A stretch of 64,000 nt of DNA from Chitinophaga qingshengii (GTDB lineage Bacteria > Bacteroidota > Bacteroidia > Chitinophagales > Chitinophagaceae), in the NCBI RefSeq assembly GCF_014529935.1, contig NZ_JACVFC010000004.1:579655-643654 (forward strand), read 5' to 3'. The notes beneath the pieces were generated by a model. The model was not told the DNA's origin and searched no databases. It saw nothing but the letters and a program-made list of their open reading frames with translations. A program made the translations under genes and the position numbers. Within the stretch, counting starts at the first letter, position 1. Every line of letters starts with the position of its first letter. Of this stretch, positions 15,746 to 24,810 are shown piece after piece.

Positions 15746-17017
15746 ATGAGAAAAATCTTTTTACTATTGCTGTTGCCAGCATTGAGTTTGGGGAGTGTGA
15801 AAGTGATGGGTAGCAACAGCGTACCTAAAGAGACGGCGTTACCACTGGTCTCGCCCGACACTACAGTGAAATTCCGCAAAGTACATTTGCCGAAAGACTC
15901 TGTAGCACCTACTCCTACCACCATGGCAGTGAAAAAAGCTGCCCAGAGCCTGCCGAATACTATTCGCAGCGCTAAAGTGTATGAACAGATCAACAATAAC
16001 CTGGTGGCCGGTTATGTAAATAACTACGCTACCCGGTATAGTCAGCATCTGCAGATCATGATCGAAAGAGGCCAGCCTTATTTCGCCATGGTTGAAAAAA
16101 TCTTCCGTGATCACGGTATCCCGGAAGAGATGAAATATCTCGCTGTTATTGAATCCAGCTTTAATACCAATGCACGTTCCAGAGTAGGAGCCGTAGGCGC
16201 CTGGCAGTTTATGGCCGGTACCGCCCGCATCTTCGGTCTGAACGTGGGTAAAAAAGTAGATGAGCGTAAAGATTTTTACAAATCTACCCTGGCCGCTGCC
16301 CAGTACCTGAACCAGCTGTACGATCAGTTTAATGACTGGCTGCTGGTGGTAGCTGCCTACAACTGTGGTCCCGGTGGCGTACAACGCGCTATGAAGGCCA
16401 GCGGTCGTGAAGATTTCTGGGGTATGCAGTATTTCCTGCCCGCAGAATCCCGTAACCATGTGTATAAATTTATTGCTACCGGTTATATCCTCGATCGATT
16501 CAACAACTTCTTCGGTGTGAGCGATGAACCCGGCATGCCTGTGGCAGATAATACCGCCGCTCCGGCCGCCGCTGCCGCCGTAGCAAGAGGTCCGCTGACA
16601 GAAGACGAAATCTACAGCAGTGTAGAGATCAACGTTACCGGTAAATACCGCCTGGAAGCAATCGCTAAAAAGCTGGATCTGCCCGTAGCTGAGCTTGACC
16701 GTTACAATCCCGGTTTTGCTAAAGCCATGGCCAGCCCGGAAAATAACTACGACCTGCGCATCCCGAAAGAAAAAATGAAGCTGTTCCTGGCTGAAAGAGA
16801 CGAGATGCTGAAAGAGTCTTTACAAATGACACTGGATGATAAAGCAGTAGGTGTGGATAAAACCAAATTCCCGCCGCCCGCTAAAATGCCGGCTGAAAGA
16901 GTAACACCCGCTAAAAAAGCGACTGCCGCGGGTACTAAAAAACACCACAGCACTAAAAAACATACCGGTGCTAAAAAGCATACATCTGCAAAAAAGAAAA
17001 CTACCCACAAAAAGTAG
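15746..17017 (+). CDS. MltD-like lytic transglycosylase with LysM-like region
   Basis: Cleaves the glycan strands of peptidoglycan to form 1,6-anhydro-muropeptides. The start at ATG 15746 gives 423 residues with a signal peptide (MRKIFLLLLLPALSLG). The SLT domain (about 90-260) has the catalytic Glu in VIESSFNTNARS, then VGAVGAWQFMAGTAR, VAAYNCGPGGVQRA and a final GYILDRF helix. A LysM-like peptidoglycan-binding segment follows (YRLEAIAKKLDLPVAELDRYNPGF). The last 45 residues are almost entirely Lys, Thr, His and Ala, a basic tail that could bind anionic wall or LPS. It lies directly behind gatA and ends at a strong terminator. Confidence 0.9.
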   Translation: MRKIFLLLLLPALSLGSVKVMGSNSVPKETALPLVSPDTTVKFRKVHLPKDSVAPTPTTMAVKKAAQSLPNTIRSAKVYEQINNNLVAGYVNNYATRYSQHLQIMIERGQPYFAMVEKIFRDHGIPEEMKYLAVIESSFNTNARSRVGAVGAWQFMAGTARIFGLNVGKKVDERKDFYKSTLAAAQYLNQLYDQFNDWLLVVAAYNCGPGGVQRAMKASGREDFWGMQYFLPAESRNHVYKFIATGYILDRFNNFFGVSDEPGMPVADNTAAPAAAAAVARGPLTEDEIYSSVEINVTGKYRLEAIAKKLDLPVAELDRYNPGFAKAMASPENNYDLRIPKEKMKLFLAERDEMLKESLQMTLDDKAVGVDKTKFPPPAKMPAERVTPAKKATAAGTKKHHSTKKHTGAKKHTSAKKKTTHKK

Positions 17018-17041
17018 TTCATCTTCTTGAAAAATAAATAA

Positions 17042-17077
17042 AAAACCCGTGTTGGTAAGGCCAGCACGGGTTTTTTG
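17042..17077. terminator. bidirectional terminator (transglycosylase / antiporter)
   Basis: AACCCGTGTTGG and CCAGCACGGGTT pair (one G-U) around TAAGG. A-rich sequence precedes and TTTTTT follows, so it can stop transcription of both convergent genes. Confidence 0.85.
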
Positions 17078-17128
17078 TTTGTCTTTTATGCAGATGATCG
17101 ACAGTTGTTTTATGTATATCCGATAAGG

Positions 17129-18547
17129 TTATACCGCGAGTAATCCCTTTTTTCTTTCGCTGAAAGCAACCAGGTCTAACAACGGCCCGGTCATGAAAGT
17201 GGTAGCCAGTGCCATTAATACCATCATGGCAAAGATTTCGGGAGAGAGGATACCCAGGTCATAACCAATATTGAGCACTACCAGTTCCATCAGGCCCCGG
17301 GTGTTCATCAGCGCCCCGATAGAAACCGACTGCCGCCAGCTTTGTCCCATCAGCCGGGCAGTGAGCGTACTGCCGCCAAACTTGCCGGAAACGGCTACCA
17401 GCATAATCATACCGCATACCACCCAGAGATGGCCCTGGTTCAATAAGCCGATTTGCGTACGCAAACCGGTATACACAAAAAAGATAGGGAGTAATAACAA
17501 AACACTGACATCTTCCAGTTTGTCGGTCAGCAGTTGTTTGATGTCTGCCTGTTGAGGCATGATCACGCCCGCCAGGAAGGCGCCAAAGAGGGCATGTATG
17601 CCAATTACTTCCGCTGCCAGGGCAGAGAGTAATAAAGTCAGGAAAACGGCAGAAATGGCCGCTTTCTGGCGTTTGCGGGCAAGATGCCGTTGTACCGTGC
17701 GGGCCAGCCAGGGACGTACCGCCCACAGCATCGTAGCCACAAATACCACCGACATTAAAATAGTTATGAGCGCACTAATGAGCCCGCTGGCTTTTACAAT
17801 AGCCACTACTACGGCGAGCAGGCACCAGGCGGTGACGTCATCGGCGGCGGCGCAGGTAATGGCCATGGTGCCCAAAGGCGTGCCGGTAAGCTTCCTTTCC
17901 TGCACAATACGGGCCAGCACCGGGAAAGCGGTAATGCTCATGGCAATGCCCATAAACAGCGCGAAAGCGGGGAAGCTGACACCCGCAGGGGCGAAGCCGG
18001 TAAACAGGTAATAGGCCAGCCATACGCCCAGGAAAAAGGGCACAATAATGCTGGCATGACTGATCATCACCGCATCATGGGCTTTACTCCTGATTTTGCT
18101 GATATCGAGTTCCATCCCTACGATGAACATAAAGAAGGCCAGTCCTATCTGGCTGAGGAACTGCAGTGTTTTGAGCGATTCCGCCGGGAAAAGGAAAGCG
18201 GAGAAGGAGGGCATTGTCCAGCCCAGCAGGGAAGGACCGAGTAATACACCTGCAATGATTTCGCCTACTACAGCCGGCTGTTTTATTTTATTGGCCAGTA
18301 TACCGAACAGGCGGGCCACCAGCATAATCACGACGATCTGTAATAACAACAGGCTCAGCGGATGTTTCAGGTTTTCGAAATATTGCCACCAGTCGCTGCC
18401 GGCTGCATGTGTTGCAGTGGGAGCGGCGGTGGCGGTAACGGCCGTCACGGCTTTTACCGGCAGCAGCCGTCCTTTTTCGAGGATGACCCATATCAACACC
18501 CCGAACACCCCGATGATAGCCGGGTAGAGGAGAAGGCGTTTTTTCAT
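17129..18547 (-). CDS. CPA2-type cation/proton antiporter
   Basis: A 472-residue polytopic inner-membrane protein of the Na+/H+ exchanger (KefB/CPA2) family. After an N-terminal hydrophobic segment and an Ala/Thr-rich linker (about 30-55) come 12 or so helices. Typical segments include KIKQPAVVGEIIAGVLLGPSLLGW, QIGLAFFMFIVGMELDISKI, SITAFPVLARIVQERKL and CAAADDVTAWCLLAVVVA, the last carrying the DD-type acidic pair expected for ion binding. There is no C-terminal TrkA-N (RCK) domain. Transported ion and physiological role are not determined by the sequence. It is a single-gene minus-strand unit. Confidence 0.88.
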   Translation of the reverse strand: MKKRLLLYPAIIGVFGVLIWVILEKGRLLPVKAVTAVTATAAPTATHAAGSDWWQYFENLKHPLSLLLLQIVVIMLVARLFGILANKIKQPAVVGEIIAGVLLGPSLLGWTMPSFSAFLFPAESLKTLQFLSQIGLAFFMFIVGMELDISKIRSKAHDAVMISHASIIVPFFLGVWLAYYLFTGFAPAGVSFPAFALFMGIAMSITAFPVLARIVQERKLTGTPLGTMAITCAAADDVTAWCLLAVVVAIVKASGLISALITILMSVVFVATMLWAVRPWLARTVQRHLARKRQKAAISAVFLTLLLSALAAEVIGIHALFGAFLAGVIMPQQADIKQLLTDKLEDVSVLLLLPIFFVYTGLRTQIGLLNQGHLWVVCGMIMLVAVSGKFGGSTLTARLMGQSWRQSVSIGALMNTRGLMELVVLNIGYDLGILSPEIFAMMVLMALATTFMTGPLLDLVAFSERKKGLLAV

Positions 18548-18569
18548 AAGGTGAATTATAAAAGTAAAA

Positions 18570-18613
18570 TACGGATTTGCAGGGTGTTATTGATTGTTCC
18601 CCGCAAATCCGTA
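18570..18613 (-). terminator. pgk terminator
   Basis: An 11-bp perfect inverted repeat (TACGGATTTGC / GCAAATCCGTA), followed on the minus strand by TTTTAC and T-rich sequence, just downstream of the pgk stop. Confidence 0.65.
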
Positions 18614-18638
18614 ATGATTTAATAATACTGCTGCTGGC

Positions 18639-19829
18639 TTAGATAGCGGAGATGCCAGGCAGTACTTTGCCTTCGAAGAACTCCAGCATCGCGCCGCCGC
18701 CGGTAGACACATAGCTTACTTTGCTGGCCAGTTTGAACTGGTTAACCGCCGCTACGGAATCGCCGCCGCCTACGAGTGAAAATGCGCCGGCTGCGGTAGC
18801 CGCTACGATAGCGTCTGCCACGCCTTTGGTGCCTTTCTGGAACGCTTCCATTTCGAAAACGCCCATAGGACCGTTCCACAGGATGGTTTTGGAAGCCTGG
18901 ATAGTTTTAGCGAAGAGCTCTACAGAAGCGGGTCCGATATCGAGGCCCATCCATCCGGCGGGGATATTATCGTTGGAAACGACCTGGGTGGCCGCATCAG
19001 CAGCGAATTTATCGGCCGCTACGGAGTCTACCGGGAGGATCAGTTGTACGTTTTTGATCCTGGCTTTTTCGATCAGTTCGTTGGCCAGGTCCAGTTTATC
19101 ATTTTCGCAAAGGGAGTTGCCTATTTCTTTGCCTTGTGCTTTCAGGAAAGTATACGCCATACCACCGCCGATGATGATGTTGTTGGCGCGGTCCATCAGT
19201 GTTTCGATGATGAGGATTTTATCGCTCACTTTAGCGCCGCCGAGGATAGCGGTGAAAGGTGCGGTAGCGTTGTTCAGTACTTTTTCCGCGTTGGTTACTT
19301 CTGCTTCCATGAGGAGGCCGAACATACGGTCGGGTTTAGCGAAGAACTGGGCGATTACCGCTGTGGAGGCGTGTGCGCGGTGGGCGGTACCGAAGGCGTC
19401 GTTTACGTATACATTACCCAGTTTAGCCAGTTGTTCCGCGAAAGAGGCATCTCCTTTCTCTTCTGCTTTGTGGAAACGCAGGTTTTCCAGCAGCAGTACT
19501 TCGCCTCTTTGCAGGTCAGCCGCAGCTTTCTGTGCAACAGGACCTACACAGTCAGCCGCAAATTTCACGGTAGCGCCGCCCAGCAGGGAGATGAGGTGGT
19601 ATACCAGGTGTTTGAGGGAGTATTTGTCAGTCGGACCATCTTTCGGGCGGCCGAGGTGGGACATGAGGATAACTGAACCGCCATCTTTCAGGATTTTTTT
19701 GATGGTAGGAACAGCAGCCCGCATGCGGGTATCGTCCGTGATTTCGAATTTATCGTTCAGGGGAACGTTGAAATCCACGCGGACCAGGGCTTTGCGTCCA
19801 TTGAAATTATAGTCAGAGAATTTGCTCAT
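18639..19829 (-). CDS. pgk: phosphoglycerate kinase
   Basis: Glycolytic enzyme that transfers the acyl-phosphate of 1,3-bisphosphoglycerate to ADP. It is 396 residues, full length. The N-terminal substrate site is ALVRVDFNVPLND with the downstream SHLGRPKD and LLENLRFHKAEE segments. The C-terminal nucleotide domain has AILGGAKVSDK, ILWNGPMGVFE and SLVGGGDSVAAV. The upstream gene on this strand is gapA, the preceding step of glycolysis, separated by 165 nt that include a terminator, so the pair is adjacent but probably not strictly co-transcribed. Confidence 0.97.
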   Translation of the reverse strand: MSKFSDYNFNGRKALVRVDFNVPLNDKFEITDDTRMRAAVPTIKKILKDGGSVILMSHLGRPKDGPTDKYSLKHLVYHLISLLGGATVKFAADCVGPVAQKAAADLQRGEVLLLENLRFHKAEEKGDASFAEQLAKLGNVYVNDAFGTAHRAHASTAVIAQFFAKPDRMFGLLMEAEVTNAEKVLNNATAPFTAILGGAKVSDKILIIETLMDRANNIIIGGGMAYTFLKAQGKEIGNSLCENDKLDLANELIEKARIKNVQLILPVDSVAADKFAADAATQVVSNDNIPAGWMGLDIGPASVELFAKTIQASKTILWNGPMGVFEMEAFQKGTKGVADAIVAATAAGAFSLVGGGDSVAAVNQFKLASKVSYVSTGGGAMLEFFEGKVLPGISAI

Positions 19830-19949
19830 ATGTAGCGAATTTAAGATAATGGTTTAGCCATAAAAAAACCGCGGGCCAACAGCACAAAGCGAGTGTAACC
19901 AAGTTGATCTGGCCTATCTGCTGCTATGGTGTAGTTGTTCCGCGGAATG

Positions 19950-19988
19950 TAAAAAAGGTATCCCGGCAGGAGAACTGCCGGGGATACG
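19950..19988 (-). terminator. gapA terminator
   Basis: On the minus strand, GTATCCCCGGCAG pairs with CTGCCGGGATAC (one bulge) and is followed by CTTTTTT, a few bases after the gapA stop. Confidence 0.8.
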
Positions 19989-19994
19989 ATCTGG

Positions 19995-21011
19995 TTATTT
20001 GCTGATCAGGCCGGCGAAGTACTTCACAGTACGTACCAGCTGAGATACATAGCTCATTTCGTTGTCGTACCAGGAAACGGTTTTAACCAGTTGCTGATCG
20101 CCAACAGTCAGTACTTTAGTCTGTGTAGCGTCGAACAGGGAACCGTAGTGAATACCGATGACGTCGGAGCTAACGATTTCATCTTCGGTATAACCGAAAG
20201 ATTCGTTGGAAGCTGCTTTCATAGCGGCGTTCACTTCTTCAGCCGTTACTTTTTTGCTGAGGATGGTAGTCAGCTCGGTGAGGGAGCCGGTGATGGTAGG
20301 TACACGTTGAGCGTTACCATCCAGTTTGCCTTTCAGTTCAGGCAGAACCAGGCCGATAGCTTTAGCGGCGCCGGTGCTGTTAGGAACGATGTTGGCAGCG
20401 GCAGCACGGGCACGGCGCAGGTCACCTTTCGGATGCGGAGCATCGAGGGTGTTCTGGTCGTTGGTGTACGCGTGGATGGTAGTCATCAGGCCGGTAACGA
20501 TACCGTATTTGTCCTGCAGTACTTTGGCCATAGGAGCCAGGCAGTTGGTGGTGCAGGAAGCGCAGGAGATAACTGTTTCGCTGCCATCCAGCAGTTCGTG
20601 GTTAACATTGAAAACGATCGTTTTCAGATCACCGGTAGCAGGAGCGGAAATTACAACCCTTTTAGCGCCGGCGGTGATGTGTGCAGCAGCTTTGTCTTTA
20701 TCGGTAAAGAAGCCGGTGCATTCTATCACCACGTCGATACCATGGTCTTTCCAGGGAATTTGAGACGGGTCTCTCTGTGCATATATTTTCACATCTTCGC
20801 CGTTCACATTAATTGCGTTGTCGGAATGTTTAACTTCTGCATCAAACCTACCCTGCGCTGAATCGTACTTCAGCAAATGCGCCAGCACGGTTGGGCTGGT
20901 AAGGTCATTGATAGCTACCACATCAATGCCGGGCATTTTGTAAATCTGGCGGTATACCAAACGACCGATACGGCCGAATCCATTAATACCAATTTTGAGA
21001 GTAGTTCCCAT
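19995..21011 (-). CDS. gapA: glyceraldehyde-3-phosphate dehydrogenase, type I
   Basis: Oxidises and phosphorylates glyceraldehyde-3-phosphate to 1,3-bisphosphoglycerate using NAD. The 338-residue protein has the Rossmann start KIGINGFGRIGRLVYR, an acidic residue at 36 (AINDLTSP) favouring NAD, and the active-site segment SCASCTTNCLAP with catalytic Cys153. WYDNEMSYVSQLVRTVKYF closes the protein as expected. It is upstream of pgk on the same strand. The gene is divergent from the tRNA-Glu that follows. Confidence 0.97.
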   Translation of the reverse strand: MGTTLKIGINGFGRIGRLVYRQIYKMPGIDVVAINDLTSPTVLAHLLKYDSAQGRFDAEVKHSDNAINVNGEDVKIYAQRDPSQIPWKDHGIDVVIECTGFFTDKDKAAAHITAGAKRVVISAPATGDLKTIVFNVNHELLDGSETVISCASCTTNCLAPMAKVLQDKYGIVTGLMTTIHAYTNDQNTLDAPHPKGDLRRARAAAANIVPNSTGAAKAIGLVLPELKGKLDGNAQRVPTITGSLTELTTILSKKVTAEEVNAAMKAASNESFGYTEDEIVSSDVIGIHYGSLFDATQTKVLTVGDQQLVKTVSWYDNEMSYVSQLVRTVKYFAGLISK

Positions 21012-21102
21012 TTTTGTCGTGATTTGAGTATGAAAAAATCGAGAGCGAATTTACAATCAAAGTGCTTATTATTCAATATAAATTTGGGTTACCAAAATTT
21101 TT

Positions 21103-21133
21103 TTTGGAAATATCAAACAATAATGTACTTTTG
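21103..21133 (+). promoter_or_regulatory. promoter of tRNA-Glu copy 1
   Basis: TTTG (21103-21106), a 19-nt spacer and TACTTTTG (21126-21133) match the consensus exactly and end 17 nt before the tRNA. Confidence 0.8.
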
Positions 21134-21150
21134 CAATCCCAAAACGATAC

Positions 21151-21222
21151 GCCGCGTTGGTCAAGGGGTTAAGACGCCTCCCTTTCACGGAGGAATCACG
21201 GGTTCGATTCCCGTACGTGGTA
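21151..21222 (+). tRNA. tRNA-Glu (anticodon TTC), copy 1
   Basis: A 72-nt cloverleaf. The acceptor stem GCCGCGT pairs with ACGTGGT (two G-U pairs), the D-stem is GTC/GAC, and the anticodon stem CCTCC/GGAGG encloses the loop CTTTCAC with anticodon TTC. The T-arm is ACGGG-TTCGATT-CCCGT and the discriminator base is A. The 3' CCA is not encoded. It is identical to the copy at 28699-28770. Confidence 0.95.
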
Positions 21223-21228
21223 CTAAAA

Positions 21229-21265
21229 CAAAAAGGGCTTCTCTATCGGAGAAGCCCTTTTTTGT
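21229..21265 (+). terminator. terminator after tRNA-Glu copy 1
   Basis: AAAAGGGCTTCTC pairs with GAGAAGCCCTTTT around TATCG, followed by TTG. Confidence 0.85.
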
Positions 21266-21533
21266 TTCCATCCCCACATGATCCTTTTTTTTTAAAAATT
21301 TCCCCTCCTCAATTTCATGCCAGTTTTTACGTATTAATTCAAATATGTTTATGATGTAATGTGTATTTTATTTTATGTAAAATATTTGCCTGCTGTTGTT
21401 CATTTTGTGCATTTTCTCTCCTGCCGGTTCACTTATTCATTTTATCCATTCAAGGCTGAAACTCGCTGTGGTACTCATTATTCTGCTACATTAGCCATAC
21501 CGTACCAAATCCCGATGTGACCCGATATCCCTT

Positions 21534-22958
21534 ATGCGAGTGTATACATGGAATGCAGCAACCAATACCCTATTACCTGTAGTTTGCAGGTGGACTGCTG
21601 TCATTATCTGTCAACTGACACTCCTTCTTTCTTCCTCGTTATATGCCCAAACCGGCTGCCCCATACCTGCCATAAGAAAATATGCTACCGGTTACAAAAC
21701 AGCTGTCTTACTTGGTTCGGTGGATAACCCGGCACAGGCTGCAGACGGGAAACCCACTACTTTCGCCACACTCAATGCACCTATTCCCCTGCTGGGCCTA
21801 ACTTACGCTTCAACGTACCTGAATTTCCCTTCGCAGGTGGCCGCGGGTACGCCGGTGAGTATCAAAGCCACGTACTCAAAAAGTTTGCTGGGGGTAGGTA
21901 CCGCTGTTACCGTTCAGCCTTTTGTATATGACCGTTTTGGTGCAGAAAAACTCGTCGGCGCAGCATACGCTATCGGGGACCTGCTTTCTTTATTAAGCGG
22001 TACCGGTGATATGGAACTGAACTTCATTCCTAAAGATGCTTCCGGTAATCCGGTAGCCTATAACGGCGTATACATCAAACTTTCCGGCGTGCTCGGACTG
22101 GCGCTCAGTATTGATATTTATGATGCCTGGATCATGACAGCGGCGCCCGGCAATGTTGACTGCACCCGCCCTGTGGATGTGCTGGCGGGTACGAGGGCGG
22201 GCGGTGTTAGCCTCTTGTCTGCCACCAGTTGGGTGGATAATAAATGGAATGCGATTGATAATGATCCGTCCCTGCTCACCTACGCACAGCTGAATACCGG
22301 CGTACAGGTACTGAGCCAGGTATTTGAAACCGTAGTGCTGAACACGCCTGCCAGTGCGGGCGATTCCGTATATATTGTATTGCAGGATGCCGGTGGCGGG
22401 TTACTGGACCTCGGCCTGCTCACGGGATTTGTGATTCAACCCTATCTGGGAAGTATACCGGCAGGCCCGCCTATTACCAGCAACGGCACTTTACTCAATT
22501 TGCGCTTACTGGCCGGCGCCGGAACGAAACAAATCCTGACTGCCGCTATCCCGGCGGCTTTCGACCGGATTGACATACAATTGGGCGGACTGGTAAATGC
22601 GCTTTCTTCTCTCAGAATCTATGATGTAAAGATAGTGTCGCCGATACCGACGTACTCCCTGGCTATCAATGGGGATTTCCATGCCGGTCCTGTATGTATC
22701 AAAGAGGCAGATAAACTGAAATTTAAGATCACTAATCCGGACCCCTGTGCTGCCTATTACTGGTATAAGGCAGATAATACCCTGCTGACGACCGGGCTGT
22801 CCTATACGCCTGTCATCACTGCTGCCGGTAACTATACCTGGTATGTGGAAGGCGTGAGGAACGGCTGTAACGGAGCCGTTAAAAATCGTGTGCCCGTTAC
22901 CGTTGTAGTGGACCCTGGTCCGGGAAAACCTGTAGTCACCATTCAATTAAACCCTTAA
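21534..22958 (+). CDS. secreted Ig-like surface protein
   Basis: A 474-residue protein with an extended signal peptide (hydrophobic stretch WTAVIICQLTLLLSSSLYAQ, about 22-40). Two related beta-rich domains follow, roughly 60-205 and 215-370, both with a pattern of predicted strands ending in a segment such as IDIYDAWIM or LRIYDVKIV. A PKD/Ig-like domain lies at about 385-462 (CIKEADKLKFKITNPDPCAAYYWYKADNTLL, then NYTWYVEGVRNGCNG). The protein stops at GPGKPVVTIQLNP, which looks like the beginning of another Ig-like repeat. It has no CHU_C sorting domain of its own. First gene of a five-gene T9SS-associated operon; adhesin or matrix function is inferred. Confidence 0.7.
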   Translation: MRVYTWNAATNTLLPVVCRWTAVIICQLTLLLSSSLYAQTGCPIPAIRKYATGYKTAVLLGSVDNPAQAADGKPTTFATLNAPIPLLGLTYASTYLNFPSQVAAGTPVSIKATYSKSLLGVGTAVTVQPFVYDRFGAEKLVGAAYAIGDLLSLLSGTGDMELNFIPKDASGNPVAYNGVYIKLSGVLGLALSIDIYDAWIMTAAPGNVDCTRPVDVLAGTRAGGVSLLSATSWVDNKWNAIDNDPSLLTYAQLNTGVQVLSQVFETVVLNTPASAGDSVYIVLQDAGGGLLDLGLLTGFVIQPYLGSIPAGPPITSNGTLLNLRLLAGAGTKQILTAAIPAAFDRIDIQLGGLVNALSSLRIYDVKIVSPIPTYSLAINGDFHAGPVCIKEADKLKFKITNPDPCAAYYWYKADNTLLTTGLSYTPVITAAGNYTWYVEGVRNGCNGAVKNRVPVTVVVDPGPGKPVVTIQLNP

Positions 22959-22961
22959 CAT

Positions 22962-23861
22962 ATGAAAATTGCTACTTTCGACATCCGCCGGCCTTACCAT
23001 CCCGTTTCTCTGACCCCTGTTTTAAAGTGCGTGTTCGCTGTTTTGTTATTGTGCACTACGATAAGTGTGCAGGCACAAAAGATTAAATCGCCCGCTGATC
23101 TGTCGGTGAGCGATGACCCGGCGAAGGGAACCTCTACTGCTACCGGTACAACCTTGTTCTGTAAGGAGCAGTCCGGATTTAAACTCACCTCCAGTGCCAC
23201 AGATCCTACCGTGACAACCGGCACGCCGGTGCCCTATACCAGTTGGGCATGGAAAGAGATTGATGCAAACGGAGATCCGGTGGACTTGCCCGCCGGCACC
23301 TTCACCGCGGCAAACGAAGTGCTGACAGTAGCTTCCGCCACCCCTGGCTGGCATACCTACCAGGTGATAGCTTCCACCGGCGCATCTGAGTGTCCGGCCG
23401 ATGCGGTGATCTTCACGGTTTATGTATTACCTGATCTTACGGTTACATCCGTTGTAGATCCTTCTACTACTTCACTTAAATATTGTGCCGCGAATGGCGC
23501 GCCAACCGGTACTAATGCCATTAAAATGAACAGCACCGTAACATTTGCTACTGCGCCAAGAAAAGTAAAAGGGTTGAGAGACCTGACAGTGGATGATTTT
23601 GAACTGACCTATTCCTGGTCTAAAGAAGAAGTGGGTGTGACCGGATCAAAGACAGAGGTAGGTACAGATGCAAACTATACAGTGACAGAACCTGCTGTAA
23701 CCGCCACGGGAGGCGCCGACAGGAAATTTACCTACAGCGTAAAAGTAACCTATAAAGTGAAGGGCTGTGGTGATTATGCAGCTACCACTCAATCCGGTTC
23801 CAACCCGGCTGTTATCACCGTTACACCTAAACCTGGTAAACCGGTTATTACGATCCAGTAA
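22962..23861 (+). CDS. secreted Ig-like protein
   Basis: A 299-residue secreted protein starting 4 nt after the previous stop. It has a signal peptide ending in VQAQ (about 39). Two Ig/PKD-like beta domains follow: about 65-155 (TLFCKEQSGFKLTSSATDP, TSWAWKEIDANG, WHTYQVIASTG) and about 165-290 (ELTYSWSKEEVG, YSVKVTYKVKGCGDY). It ends with KPGKPVITIQ, nearly the same terminus as the preceding protein. No sorting domain is present. It is translationally close to its neighbours, so coordinated export with them is likely; its function is unknown. Confidence 0.7.
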   Translation: MKIATFDIRRPYHPVSLTPVLKCVFAVLLLCTTISVQAQKIKSPADLSVSDDPAKGTSTATGTTLFCKEQSGFKLTSSATDPTVTTGTPVPYTSWAWKEIDANGDPVDLPAGTFTAANEVLTVASATPGWHTYQVIASTGASECPADAVIFTVYVLPDLTVTSVVDPSTTSLKYCAANGAPTGTNAIKMNSTVTFATAPRKVKGLRDLTVDDFELTYSWSKEEVGVTGSKTEVGTDANYTVTEPAVTATGGADRKFTYSVKVTYKVKGCGDYAATTQSGSNPAVITVTPKPGKPVITIQ

Positions 23862-23868
23862 TCCGCTT

Positions 23869-24801
23869 ATGGGTAAAAAAGTAGCCGTTATTATTTTTTT
23901 CCTGTGTTGGTGGTTGACTGCTGTTGCGCAGCAACCGCCAACCAGGTATATCATGCCTGGTCAGCAGGTAAAACTGACCGCTGCCACTTCAGATGCTTTG
24001 CACTACCGGTGGTACCGTGATGGTATTCCTGTGTCCGGCGCCGCCGGGAAGGAATACATCACCTCTACGCCGGGCAGGTATACCGTGGAAGCATATAACG
24101 GTGACGGATGTATGTCGGACCGGTCGGACCCGGTGATAATCGCTGAAATAACCGGACCTGGCCCGGATGCCGATATGCAGATCATTAAAACTGCCGACAA
24201 TGGGAATGTCCGGGTGAATAGCACCTTCAATTACTATCTGACCGTGGTGAACAAAGGGCCTGCCAGTGCATCCGGTATTGTGGTAACGGATAAACTGCCG
24301 CGTCATGTTGCTTATGACGGCCTGTTTGGACCGACGGTAGGCGCAGCCGTTTACCAGGCCAGCGAGCATACGATATTATGGAATATAGATGCGCTGAAAA
24401 CCGGTGCCACCGCTTCTTTGACTATCAAAGTAAAAGTGCTCGAAGGGGGACAAATCAATAATACAGCCACTGTTACCGCCCATGAAAATGACGACCAACT
24501 GCAGAACAATTCCAGTACCCACCAGCTGAAAGTACTGGCGCTGCATATTCCTAACGCCATTACGCCCAATGGAGATGGCGTGAATGAGGTGTTTGTGATC
24601 AGCGGACTGGAAGCTTATCCCGTTAATGAACTGACTATCCTGAACCGCTGGGGTAACCATGTATTTGAGCAGAAAGGCTATACACAAAACTGGAGCGGGA
24701 AGGGATTGAACGCCGGTACTTATTTCTACCTGCTGCGGGTAAAGGATGAAACCGGCCAGTGGCAGGAGTTTAAAGGGTATATCACGTTACTGAAGCCATA
24801 A
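23869..24801 (+). CDS. DUF11/CHU_C protein with T9SS type B sorting domain
   Basis: A 310-residue protein. The ATG at 23869 begins MGKKVAVIIFFLCWWLTAVAQ, a clear signal peptide; the longer frame overlaps the previous gene. A short Ig-like segment (about 28-100) is followed by a DUF11 domain (about 105-220: ADMQIIKTADNGNVRVNSTF, then NYYLTVVNKGPASASGIVV). The C-terminal CHU_C/gliding-motility type domain has IPNAITPNGDGVNEVFVI, ILNRWGNHVFE and AGTYFYLLRVKD. CHU_C domains direct export by the type IX system and attachment to the surface. The PorP/SprF-like gene directly downstream fits this role. Confidence 0.85.
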   Translation: MGKKVAVIIFFLCWWLTAVAQQPPTRYIMPGQQVKLTAATSDALHYRWYRDGIPVSGAAGKEYITSTPGRYTVEAYNGDGCMSDRSDPVIIAEITGPGPDADMQIIKTADNGNVRVNSTFNYYLTVVNKGPASASGIVVTDKLPRHVAYDGLFGPTVGAAVYQASEHTILWNIDALKTGATASLTIKVKVLEGGQINNTATVTAHENDDQLQNNSSTHQLKVLALHIPNAITPNGDGVNEVFVISGLEAYPVNELTILNRWGNHVFEQKGYTQNWSGKGLNAGTYFYLLRVKDETGQWQEFKGYITLLKP

Positions 24802-24810
24802 CTGTTTACT

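Noticed and set aside
18721..19812. Plus-strand ORF of 363 codons
   Set aside because: Antisense to pgk, which is full length and highly conserved; the translation is Ser/Ala-rich and not gene-like.
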